Of a stretch of DNA of 64,000 nt, positions 23,724 to 30,952 are shown piece after piece. A program made the position numbers and the translations under genes. Under the pieces are notes generated by a model that searched no databases, was not told the DNA's origin, and was given only the letters and a program-made list of their open reading frames with translations. Location of the stretch: assembly GCF_900460065.1 (NCBI RefSeq), contig NZ_UAVD01000032.1:124001-188000 (forward strand). Reading direction: 5' to 3'. This DNA comes from Streptomyces griseus (GTDB taxonomy: Bacteria > Actinomycetota > Actinomycetes > Streptomycetales > Streptomycetaceae). Every line of letters begins with the position of its first letter. Position 1 is the stretch's first letter.

Positions 23724-24772
23724 GTAGCCAACAGATTCCAGAAGACAACCTGCCCGTGGTGCAGGAGACCGCGCACGGCGCGGTGGAGCGTCACGACGAC
23801 CCGTTCGCCGACCCGGGACTGCCGGCCCACAAGCCGCGCATCCAGGACCTCGACGAACGCGCCGCGAAGCGCTCGGAGCGCGCCGTCGCGCTGATGTTCA
23901 CCCTCTCGATGCTGGCGACGGTGGGCTTCATCGCCTCCTACGTCATCTTCCCGGTGGACAAGATCGTCTACATCTGGCCGTTCGGCCACGTGAGCGCGCT
24001 CAACTTCTCCCTGGGTCTCACCCTGGGTGCGGCGCTCTTCTTCATCGGCGCCGGGGCCGTCCACTGGGCGCGCACCCTGATGTCCGACGTCGAGGTCGCC
24101 GACGACCGTCACCCGATCGAGGCCACGCCCGAGGTCAAGGCCCAGGTCCTGGCCGACTTCCGGGCCGGTGCCGAGGAGTCCGCGATCGGCCGGCGCAAGC
24201 TGATCCGCAACACCATGTTCGGCGCGCTGGCCCTGGTGCCGCTCTCCGGCGTGGTCCTGCTGCGCGACCTCGGTCCGCTGCCGGAGAAGAAGCTCCGCAC
24301 CACCCTGTGGGCCGAGGGCAAGCAGCTCATCAACATGAACACGATGAAGCCGCTGCGCCCCGAGCACATCACCGTCGGGTCGCTGGCCTTCGCCATGCCC
24401 GAGGGGCTCGACCCGGAGTCGCACGACTTCCAGACGCAGATGGGCAAGGCGGCCCTGATGATCGTCCGTATCGAGCCGGACGACATCAAGGACAAGCGCC
24501 AGCGTGACTGGGCCCACGAGGGCATCGTCGCGTTCTCCAAGATCTGCACCCACGTCGGCTGCCCGATCAGCCTGTACGAGCAGCAGACGCACCACGTGCT
24601 CTGCCCGTGCCACCAGTCCACCTTCGACCTCTCCGACGGCGCTCGCGTCATCTTCGGTCCGGCCGGCCACCCCCTTCCGCAGCTGCGGATCGGTGTCAAC
24701 AGCGAGGGCAACCTCGAGGCGCTCGGCGACTTCGACGAGCCCGTCGGTGCTGCCTTCTGGGAGCGCGGATGA
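23720..24772 (+). CDS. qcrA: Cytochrome bc1 complex Rieske iron-sulfur subunit
   Basis: A 350-residue actinobacterial Rieske protein, longer than mitochondrial ones because three membrane helices (about 55-75, 95-125 and 165-185) precede the cluster domain. The [2Fe-2S] ligands are Cys276 and His278 (CTHVGC) and Cys295 and His298 (CPCHQS), with the disulfide Cys281-Cys297. It has four-base overlaps with qcrC and qcrB. It needs Fe-S delivery, for which the ErpA-like protein and desulfurases nearby are candidates. Confidence 0.96.
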   Translation: MSSQQIPEDNLPVVQETAHGAVERHDDPFADPGLPAHKPRIQDLDERAAKRSERAVALMFTLSMLATVGFIASYVIFPVDKIVYIWPFGHVSALNFSLGLTLGAALFFIGAGAVHWARTLMSDVEVADDRHPIEATPEVKAQVLADFRAGAEESAIGRRKLIRNTMFGALALVPLSGVVLLRDLGPLPEKKLRTTLWAEGKQLINMNTMKPLRPEHITVGSLAFAMPEGLDPESHDFQTQMGKAALMIVRIEPDDIKDKRQRDWAHEGIVAFSKICTHVGCPISLYEQQTHHVLCPCHQSTFDLSDGARVIFGPAGHPLPQLRIGVNSEGNLEALGDFDEPVGAAFWERG

Positions 24773-26418
24773 GTACTGCGACGAAAAACCCCTCCGCCGC
24801 CGGACCGGCGAGCGGGCGCAAGGCTCCGGCCGGCGAGCGGGTGGCCGACTGGGCGGACGGCCGGCTGGGCATCTACGGCCTCGCCAAGGCCAACATGCGC
24901 AAGATCTTCCCGGACCACTGGTCCTTCATGCTCGGTGAGGTCGCGCTCTACAGCTTCATCATCATCATCCTCACGGGTGTGTATCTGACGCTGTTCTTCC
25001 AGCCGAGCATGGGCGAGATCGTCTACCACGGTCCGTACGAGCCCATGCAGGGCATCCGGATGTCCGAGGCCTACGCCTCGACCCTGAAGATCAGCTTCGA
25101 GGTCCGCGGTGGTCTGCTCGTCCGGCAGATCCACCACTGGGCCGCGCTGATCTTCCTGGCCGCGATGTTCGTGCACATGATGCGCGTCTTCTTCACGGGC
25201 GCGTTCCGCAAGCCGCGCGAGATCAACTGGCTGTTCGGCTTCCTGCTGTTCGTGCTCGGCATGTTCACCGGGTTCACCGGCTACTCCCTGCCGGACGACC
25301 TGCTCTCCGGTACGGGTGTCCGCTTCACCCAGGGCGCGATCCTGTCCGTGCCGATCGTCGGTACGTACATCTCGATGTTCCTGTTCGGCGGCGAGTTCCC
25401 CGGCCACGACTTCGTGGCCAGGTTCTACTCGATCCACATCCTGCTGCTGCCGGGCATCATGCTCGGCCTGCTGGTGGCGCACCTGATCCTGGTCTTCTAC
25501 CACAAGCACACGCAGTTCGCGGGTCCCGGCCGGACCAACAAGAACGTCGTCGGCATGCCGCTGCTGCCCGTGTACATGGCGAAGGCCGGAGGGTTCTTCT
25601 TCCTCGTCTTCGGCATCATCGCGGCCATCTCGGCCATCGCCACGATCAACCCGATCTGGGCCATCGGCCCGTACCGGGTGGACCAGGTGTCCACCGGCGC
25701 CCAGCCCGACTGGTACATGGGCTTCGCCGAGGGTCTGGTCCGTGTGATGCCGGGCTGGGAGATCAACCTGTGGGGCCACACGCTCGCCCTGGGCGTGTTC
25801 ATCCCGCTGGTCGGCTTCGGCGTGGTCCTCACCGCGATCGCGGTGTACCCGTTCATCGAGTCCTGGGTCACCGGCGACAAGCGCGAGCACCACATCCTGG
25901 ACCGCCCGCGCAACGCCCCGACCCGTACGGGCTTCGGCGTCGCCTGGATCACGGCGTACTTCATCGGCCTCGTCGGCGGTGGAAACGACCTGTGGGCCAC
26001 GCACTTCCACCTGTCGATCAACTCGATCACCTGGTTCGTCCGGATCTTCTTCTTCGTCGGACCGGTCATCGCGTTCATCGTCACCAAGCGGATCTGCCTC
26101 GGCCTCCAGCGCCGCGACCGGGAGAAGGTGCTGCACGGTCGCGAGACCGGCATCATCAAGCGCCTGCCGCACGGTGAGTTCGTCGAGATCCACGAACCGC
26201 TCAGCCCCGAGCAGCTGCACACGCTCACGGCGCACGAGCAGTACCAGCCGCTCGACCTCGGCCCCGCGGTCGACGAGAACGGCGTCAAGCGCAAGATCTC
26301 CCCGGTGCAGAAGCTGCGCGCCAAGCTCAGCAAGGGGTACTTCGCCGACGGGAACCAGATCCCCAAGGCGACCCCCGAGGAGTACAAGGAGATCAGCGAG
26401 GGCCACGGCCACCACTGA
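24769..26418 (+). CDS. qcrB: Cytochrome bc1 complex cytochrome b subunit
   Basis: A 549-residue cytochrome b with about nine membrane helices and an actinobacterial C-terminal extension of ~120 hydrophilic residues. The heme-binding histidine pairs lie in QIHHWAALIFLAAMFVHMMR and FYSIHILLLPGIMLGLLVAHLILVF, and the quinol-site signature PDWYMGFAEG (the PEWY equivalent) is present. ATG 24769 overlaps the qcrA stop; upstream in-frame extensions lie inside qcrA. The operon ends at the terminator at 26443. Confidence 0.96.
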   Translation: MSTATKNPSAAGPASGRKAPAGERVADWADGRLGIYGLAKANMRKIFPDHWSFMLGEVALYSFIIIILTGVYLTLFFQPSMGEIVYHGPYEPMQGIRMSEAYASTLKISFEVRGGLLVRQIHHWAALIFLAAMFVHMMRVFFTGAFRKPREINWLFGFLLFVLGMFTGFTGYSLPDDLLSGTGVRFTQGAILSVPIVGTYISMFLFGGEFPGHDFVARFYSIHILLLPGIMLGLLVAHLILVFYHKHTQFAGPGRTNKNVVGMPLLPVYMAKAGGFFFLVFGIIAAISAIATINPIWAIGPYRVDQVSTGAQPDWYMGFAEGLVRVMPGWEINLWGHTLALGVFIPLVGFGVVLTAIAVYPFIESWVTGDKREHHILDRPRNAPTRTGFGVAWITAYFIGLVGGGNDLWATHFHLSINSITWFVRIFFFVGPVIAFIVTKRICLGLQRRDREKVLHGRETGIIKRLPHGEFVEIHEPLSPEQLHTLTAHEQYQPLDLGPAVDENGVKRKISPVQKLRAKLSKGYFADGNQIPKATPEEYKEISEGHGHH

Positions 26419-26442
26419 TCCCCTGAACTGATCGCCACCGTG

Positions 26443-26473
26443 AGAGCCCCGTCCATTCGCTGGACGGGGCTCT
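26443..26473 (+). terminator. Terminator of the ctaE-qcrCAB operon
   Basis: A perfect 13-base stem (26443-26455 with 26461-26473) has a TTCGC loop and a short T run after it. Confidence 0.88.
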
Positions 26474-26541
26474 TTGCGGTCCGCCCGGCTGGATAGGGTG
26501 GAGCCATCTTTCCTGACCGGCTGTGGACCCTGGAGCGGACC

Positions 26542-27606
26542 ATGAACGTTGTGACCCCGAACGGCGGCGACAGCGTGGCGGCCCGTTCCTGGCCCGGCCT
26601 CCTGAACCCGCTCCTGCGCGGCGAGGACCTCAGCGCCGAGGAGACCGCCTGGGCCATGGACCGCATCATGAGCGGCGAGGCCACCGACGCGCAGATCGCC
26701 GGGTTCGCCGTCGCGCTGCGGGCCAAGGGCGAGACCGTCGACGAGGTCACCGGACTGGTCCGCGCGATGTACGCCCATGCCAACACCATCGAGGTGCCGG
26801 GCCGGACCGTCGACATCGTCGGCACCGGCGGCGACCTCGCCAAGACGGTCAACATCTCGACCATGTCCGCGATCGTCATCGCCGGCACCGGCGCCAAGGT
26901 CGTCAAGCACGGCAACCGGGCCGCCTCATCCGCGAGCGGCTCCTCCGACGTCCTGGAGAAGCTCGGCGTCAACCTGGAGCTGACCCCGCGGCGGGTCGTC
27001 GAGGTCGCCGAGGCGGCGGGCATCACCTTCTGCTTCGCCGTGAAGTTCCACCCCGCCCTGCGGTACGCGGCCAAGGCCCGCAAGGAGCTCGGCGCGCAGA
27101 CCACGTTCAACATCCTGGGCCCCCTCACCAACCCGGCCCAGGTCCGTTCCCAGGCGGTCGGCGTCGCGGACGCCCGGATGGCGCCCATCGTCGCGGGCGT
27201 GCTGGCCGACCGGGGCAACTCGGCGCTGGTCTTCCGCGGTGACGACGGGCTCGACGAGCTGACCACCACCGCCACCTCCCGGGTCTGGGTGGTGCGCGAC
27301 GGCGTGGTCCGCGAGGAGCCCTTCGACCCGCGCGACGTGGGGCTGCCGATCGTCCCCGTCGAGGCGCTGCGCGGCGCCGACGCCTCGTACAACGCCGATG
27401 TGGCCCGCCGGCTGCTGGACGGCGAGGCCGGCGCGGTACGGGAGGCGGTCCTGCTCAACTCGGCGGCGGCGCTGGTCGCCCTGGACCCGGGGACCGGCAC
27501 GCTGACCGAGCAGCTCGCGGCGAAGATCCTCGTCGCGGCCGAGGCCATCGACTCGGGGGCCGCCAAGCAGGCCCTGGAGCGCTGGATCGCCGCCAGCAAC
27601 GCCTGA
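26542..27606 (+). CDS. trpD: Anthranilate phosphoribosyltransferase
   Basis: A 354-residue TrpD that transfers phosphoribosyl from PRPP to anthranilate, the second step of tryptophan synthesis. Family motifs are the PRPP loop GTGGDLAKTVNIST, KHGNRAASS, the metal site region FNILGPLTNPA and GDDGLDE. It is a single-gene unit far from other trp genes except trpEG at 51-53 kb. It lies between two terminators/leaders, so it is probably transcribed alone. ATG 26542 lacks a strong ribosome binding site (GGAGCGG, eight bases upstream, is the nearest). Confidence 0.94.
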   Translation: MNVVTPNGGDSVAARSWPGLLNPLLRGEDLSAEETAWAMDRIMSGEATDAQIAGFAVALRAKGETVDEVTGLVRAMYAHANTIEVPGRTVDIVGTGGDLAKTVNISTMSAIVIAGTGAKVVKHGNRAASSASGSSDVLEKLGVNLELTPRRVVEVAEAAGITFCFAVKFHPALRYAAKARKELGAQTTFNILGPLTNPAQVRSQAVGVADARMAPIVAGVLADRGNSALVFRGDDGLDELTTTATSRVWVVRDGVVREEPFDPRDVGLPIVPVEALRGADASYNADVARRLLDGEAGAVREAVLLNSAAALVALDPGTGTLTEQLAAKILVAAEAIDSGAAKQALERWIAASNA

Positions 27607-27701
27607 GCGAGCCGCAGAGGCGCACCGTGTGACACAGGGCGCGGTCCGGATGCCGGACCGCGCCCTTGCGCGTGTGGCCACGTATGGCAAGATGCTGGGC
27701 A

Positions 27702-27808
27702 GGTCATGAGTGACAGCGACTACGGCCCCGGCCCGCTGTCCGGCAACCCTCCGTCCGTGGCGGGGTGCCCCGGGTGAAGACCAGGCCGCAGGCAGCGAGG
27801 TCTGCGGC
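27702..27808 (+). ncRNA. SAM-clan riboswitch (SAM-IV-like)
   Basis: The element matches the SAM-I/IV clan core. P1 is GGTC (27702-27705) with GACC (27779-27782). P2 is formed by GACAGCG (27712-27718) with CGCTGTC (27734-27740). The conserved CCGGCAACCC follows, then a P3 arm and the GGTGCCCCGGGTGAAGACC 3' half. A further hairpin (27785-27791 with 27802-27808) lies just downstream, as in the actinobacterial SAM-IV class. It precedes a SufS-like gene, so S-adenosylmethionine probably represses it. The class assignment rests on remembered consensus. Confidence 0.82.
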
Positions 27809-27862
27809 AAGCGCGGGCCCCTCGGCATCCAGCGGATGCCAGCCCCCGGGGTCCTGGTCCCT

Positions 27863-27895
27863 AGGGAGTCTTCTGTGAGCAAGCGAATGCGCTAG
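27863..27895 (+). CDS. Six-codon mini-ORF in the SAM riboswitch leader (candidate leader peptide)
   Basis: GTG AGC AAG CGA ATG CGC TAG (27875-27895, peptide VSKRMR) is preceded by AGGGAG (27863-27868) with six-base spacing, better than many genes here. It lies between the SAM aptamer and the main gene, which starts 102 bases further on. The TCCCTAGGGA palindrome around its ribosome binding site could be masked by alternative folding. Too short for homology to decide; whether it is translated is unproven. The feature span includes the ribosome binding site. Confidence 0.4.
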   Translation, partial: RESSVSKRMR

Positions 27896-27997
27896 GGCTG
27901 ACCGCCCTCCTTCAGCGCACCCTCTTTCCTTTCCTCTCCCGCGCTGCCGCGTACCTCGCCGGCGCTGGATTTCGCCTGCCTTCTACGGGAGTTCGCC

Positions 27998-29377
27998 ATG
28001 TCTGTCCCCACCGCTGCCCTTGACTCGTCGGTTTGTGCCCCGCTGCCCGTCCTGGGACAGAACGTCACGGTTCCGCTCGTCACCGGCGGTGAGGTGACCT
28101 ACGCCGCGCTCGACTACGCCGCCAGCGCCCCGGCCCTCCAGCGGGTCTGGGACGACGTCGCCGCGTACGCCCCGTACTACGGCAGCGTCCACCGCGGCGC
28201 CGGCTACCTCTCGCAGCTCTCCACCGACCTCTTCGAGAACAGCCGCCGCACGGTCGCGGAGTTCCTCGGCTGCCGCGCCGACGACCAGGTCGTCTTCACC
28301 CGCTCCACGACCGACTCCCTCAACCTGCTGGCCGCCGCGATCCCCGCCGGCTGCCAGGTCTTCGTCTACGAGACCGAGCACCACGCGTCCCTGCTGCCCT
28401 GGCGCGACGCGCGGGTCACCTACCTCGACGCGCCCCGCACCCCGGGCCAGGCCGTCGAGACGCTGGAGCGCGCACTGGCCGACCGCGACCCCTACGGCCC
28501 CGCGCTCGTCTGCGTCACCGGCGCGTCCAACGTGACCGGCGAGCTGTGGCCGGTGCGGGAACTGGCCGCCGCCGCCCACGCGCACGGGGCCCGCATCGTC
28601 CTGGACGCCGCGCAGCTCGCCCCGCACCACCCCGTGGACATCGCCGAACTGGACGTCGACTGGGTCGCGTTCTCCGGCCACAAGCTGTACGCGCCCTTCG
28701 GCTCCGGCGTCCTCGCCGGCCGCGCCGACTGGCTCCAGTCCGCCGAGCCGTACCTCGCCGGCGGCGGCGCGTCCCGCAAGGTCGCCCGGCGGGCCGACGG
28801 CGGCGTGGACGTCGACTGGCACACCACGGCCGCCCGCCACGAGGCCGGTTCGCCCAACGTCATCGGCGTCTACTCCATCGCCTCCGCCTGCAAGGCGCTG
28901 ACCGAGGCGGGCTTCGACAGCCTCGTCGCCCGGGAGCAGGAGCTGGTGTCCCGGGTCCGCGAAGGGCTCGCCGAGGTGCCCGAGGTGCGGGTGCTCTCGC
29001 TGTTCGGCGACGACGCCCCCCGGGTCGGCGTCATCTCCTTCGTGGTGCGCGGCTGGAACAGCTCGCACTTCGCCGCCGCCCTCTCCGCCGAATACGGCAT
29101 CGGCGTCCGCGACGGCCTCTTCTGCGCCCACCCGCTCGTGCGCACCCTGCTCGGCAGCGACCCGCAGGACCCGGGGGAGTGCGGCGCACCCGAGGCCGAG
29201 CCGGGCGAGCGGTCCCTCAACGCCATCCGCGTCAGCTTCGGGGCCGGTACCCCCGACGAGCACATCGACCGCTTCCTGCGCGCGGTGACCGAGCTGGTCC
29301 GCGAGGGCGCCCGGTGGAACTACCGCACCGAGGACGGCCGCTGCGTCCCGGACCGCGGCGAGGCCGCACAGGTCTGA
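27998..29377 (+). CDS. SufS-like class V aminotransferase / cysteine desulfurase family enzyme
   Basis: A 459-residue PLP enzyme. The cofactor Lys229 (SGHKLYAP), Asp/Gln pair (VLDAAQLAPH), RSTTDSLNLL and ETEHHASLLPW phosphate/cofactor motifs place it in the selenocysteine lyase/SufS group. Cys376 in GVRDGLFCAHP aligns by eye with the SufS catalytic cysteine, so desulfurase activity is plausible. The family also includes lyases and isomerases, and the long N-terminus (about 40 residues before the usual start) is unlike canonical SufS. A SAM riboswitch in its leader suggests a role in sulfur amino acid metabolism rather than general Fe-S assembly. ATG 27998 has GGGAG six bases upstream. Confidence 0.85.
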   Translation: MSVPTAALDSSVCAPLPVLGQNVTVPLVTGGEVTYAALDYAASAPALQRVWDDVAAYAPYYGSVHRGAGYLSQLSTDLFENSRRTVAEFLGCRADDQVVFTRSTTDSLNLLAAAIPAGCQVFVYETEHHASLLPWRDARVTYLDAPRTPGQAVETLERALADRDPYGPALVCVTGASNVTGELWPVRELAAAAHAHGARIVLDAAQLAPHHPVDIAELDVDWVAFSGHKLYAPFGSGVLAGRADWLQSAEPYLAGGGASRKVARRADGGVDVDWHTTAARHEAGSPNVIGVYSIASACKALTEAGFDSLVAREQELVSRVREGLAEVPEVRVLSLFGDDAPRVGVISFVVRGWNSSHFAAALSAEYGIGVRDGLFCAHPLVRTLLGSDPQDPGECGAPEAEPGERSLNAIRVSFGAGTPDEHIDRFLRAVTELVREGARWNYRTEDGRCVPDRGEAAQV

Positions 29378-29402
29378 CGACGCCGGCGTCGCGCGAACAC
29401 GT

Positions 29403-29437
29403 CGGCCGGGAGCGGGCGCACGGCCCGCCCCCGGCCG
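29403..29437. terminator. Terminator between the SufS-like gene and the Lrp-type gene
   Basis: A stem of 14 pairs with one mismatch (29403-29417 with 29423-29437) lies between convergent stop codons. Confidence 0.75.
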
Positions 29438-29450
29438 AAGGACGCCGGAG

Positions 29451-29732
29451 CTACGCGTCGAGACCGATGGCGAAGGCCGCTTCCAGGTCGTGCTGGGAGT
29501 ACGTACGGAACGCCACGTGGGTGTCGGTTCCCTCGACGCCCGGGATCTTGCTGATCCGGCCGGGGATGACATCGGCGAGGTCGTCGTGCCTGGCGACCCG
29601 GACCATGGCGATCAGGTCGTAGGTGCCGGTGACGGAGAAGACCTCGCTGACGCTGTCCAGCGCGGCGATGGCCTCGGCGATCTCCGGAATCCGGTCCACG
29701 CTGGTCTTGATGAGCACGATCGCGGTGATCAC
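29451..29732 (-). CDS. Lrp/AsnC ligand-binding (RAM) domain protein without DNA-binding domain
   Basis: A 93-residue protein consisting only of the RAM/ACT-like effector-binding domain (MITAIVLIKTSVDRIPEIAEAI ... GTYDLIAMVRV ... VEGTDTHVAFRTYSQHD). It lacks the N-terminal helix-turn-helix of Lrp/AsnC regulators. Such stand-alone domains oligomerise and bind amino acids, and may modulate full-length Lrp proteins. GTG 29732 overlaps the rhomboid gene's stop by four bases, so the two are co-translated. Confidence 0.88.
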   Translation of the reverse strand: MITAIVLIKTSVDRIPEIAEAIAALDSVSEVFSVTGTYDLIAMVRVARHDDLADVIPGRISKIPGVEGTDTHVAFRTYSQHDLEAAFAIGLDA

Positions 29733-30478
29733 GGCTGGCTGTCTCCCTCGGTGGCTGGAACCTTCACTCTAGTCCTACGCCCATGGAGCACCCAGGCGCA
29801 GAGGAACCCGGCCGCGAACCCCGCCACGTGTGCCAGGTACGCCACCCCCGGACCGCTGCCCGCCCCCCGCGCCGCCGCCCACTGGAGCCCGAACCAGAAG
29901 ACCAGCACGATCCACGCGGGGAAGCGCAGCGGCAGGAAGAAGAGGAACGGGAACAGGCTGGTCACCCGCGCCTTCGGGAACAGGTACAGGAATGCGCCGA
30001 GCACCGCGGAGATCGCCCCCGACGCCCCGACCAGCGTCTGTTCGGAGTCCGCGTGCGCCGCCGCGTAGCAGACCAGGGCCGCGTAGCCGCAGCCCACGTA
30101 GAAGACGGCGAACCGCACCCTCCCCATGCGCTCCTCGACCATCGCGCCGAACACGTACAGGAACAGCAGGTTGCCCAGCAGGTGCAGCCAGCTGCCGTGC
30201 ACGAACAGCGCGGTGAACGGTGTGATCAGGGCGTGCGCGGAGCCCTCCCACAGCTCGGCGGGGATCACCCCCCACCGCTCGAAGTACCCGGCCTGCGCGG
30301 CGAGCAGCGTCTCCTCGCTCCGACGGGCGGCGCCGCCGAACCCGGAGAGCGGGCTGATCAGGAAGATCACTCCGCAGACGGCGATCAGCCCGTACGTGAC
30401 CGGGGCGCCGCTCGACGCCGCCGCGTGCCGGATCCTGCCCGCCGTGGTCCGCCAGTCGGCCTGCCGCCCGTCGATCAT
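29729..30478 (-). CDS. Rhomboid-family intramembrane serine protease
   Basis: A 249-residue membrane protein with six or seven hydrophobic segments. The catalytic dyad is visible as the Ser of GASGAIS (helix 4) and the His of YLAHVAGFAAGFL (helix 6), and the loop-1 motif TPFTALFVHGSWLHLLGN with its conserved HxxxxHxxxN-like residues is intact. It cleaves membrane proteins inside the bilayer; substrates are unknown. ATG 30478 has only a weak ribosome binding site. Its stop overlaps the Lrp-type gene start. Confidence 0.92.
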   Translation of the reverse strand: MIDGRQADWRTTAGRIRHAAASSGAPVTYGLIAVCGVIFLISPLSGFGGAARRSEETLLAAQAGYFERWGVIPAELWEGSAHALITPFTALFVHGSWLHLLGNLLFLYVFGAMVEERMGRVRFAVFYVGCGYAALVCYAAAHADSEQTLVGASGAISAVLGAFLYLFPKARVTSLFPFLFFLPLRFPAWIVLVFWFGLQWAAARGAGSGPGVAYLAHVAGFAAGFLCAWVLHGRRTRVKVPATEGDSQP

Positions 30479-30671
30479 GTTCAGAGCATGACGTACCGGT
30501 GGAGAACCGGACGGAGCGCCTCGCCGTGCCGATGCCTATACGCGAGGCCGTAGGGTTACGCCAGGACTTCCGCAGTTCGACGGCGCACCGCGAGATCCTT
30601 GACGTAGACAGGTGGAGTCGCGGCGGCGCGCCCGGCGCGGGCTCCTGGAGACGACGAAAGAGGACGCAACG

Positions 30672-30914
30672 ATGACGACGGTTCCCCTGCCGACCGACTC
30701 GACCCGCTGGCGCTGCACCCTGTGCGGCAACCTCACGCGCTTCGACGTGACCCGTTCCTCCAAGGTCGTGGAGTACGTGCACCTCGACCTGGCCGGTGAG
30801 TCGAGTGTCGAGGAGCGGGAGGTCGTCAGTGAGACCATCGAGTCGGTCCGCTGTCGTTGGTGCAACGCGGTGGACCAGATCGAACTGGTGGACAGGCCGG
30901 GCGCCGCTTCCTGA
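30672..30914 (+). CDS. Small zinc-ribbon protein (80 aa)
   Basis: An 80-residue protein with two CxxC knuckles (WRCTLCGN near residue 16 and VRCRWCNA near residue 62), compatible with one four-Cys zinc site. Between them is a beta-rich stretch (VVEYVHLDLAGES). ATG 30672 has GAGGA about nine bases upstream; longer in-frame forms lack a ribosome binding site. It ends 38 bases before the NYN-domain gene on the same strand, so the two probably share a transcript and possibly act on nucleic acid together. Function unknown. Confidence 0.85.
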   Translation: MTTVPLPTDSTRWRCTLCGNLTRFDVTRSSKVVEYVHLDLAGESSVEEREVVSETIESVRCRWCNAVDQIELVDRPGAAS

Positions 30915-30952
30915 GGAAGCGCGCCCATCACATATCTATGGGGTGACGGACG

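Noticed and set aside
24109..26910. A 933-residue minus-strand frame across qcrA, qcrB and trpD
   Set aside because: Low-complexity antisense frame opposite three well-conserved genes and across two intergenic regions, including a terminator.
27710..27895. A 61-residue frame within the SAM riboswitch leader
   Set aside because: It runs through the conserved aptamer RNA and has no ribosome binding site; only its last six codons have a plausible initiation site and are listed as a mini-ORF.
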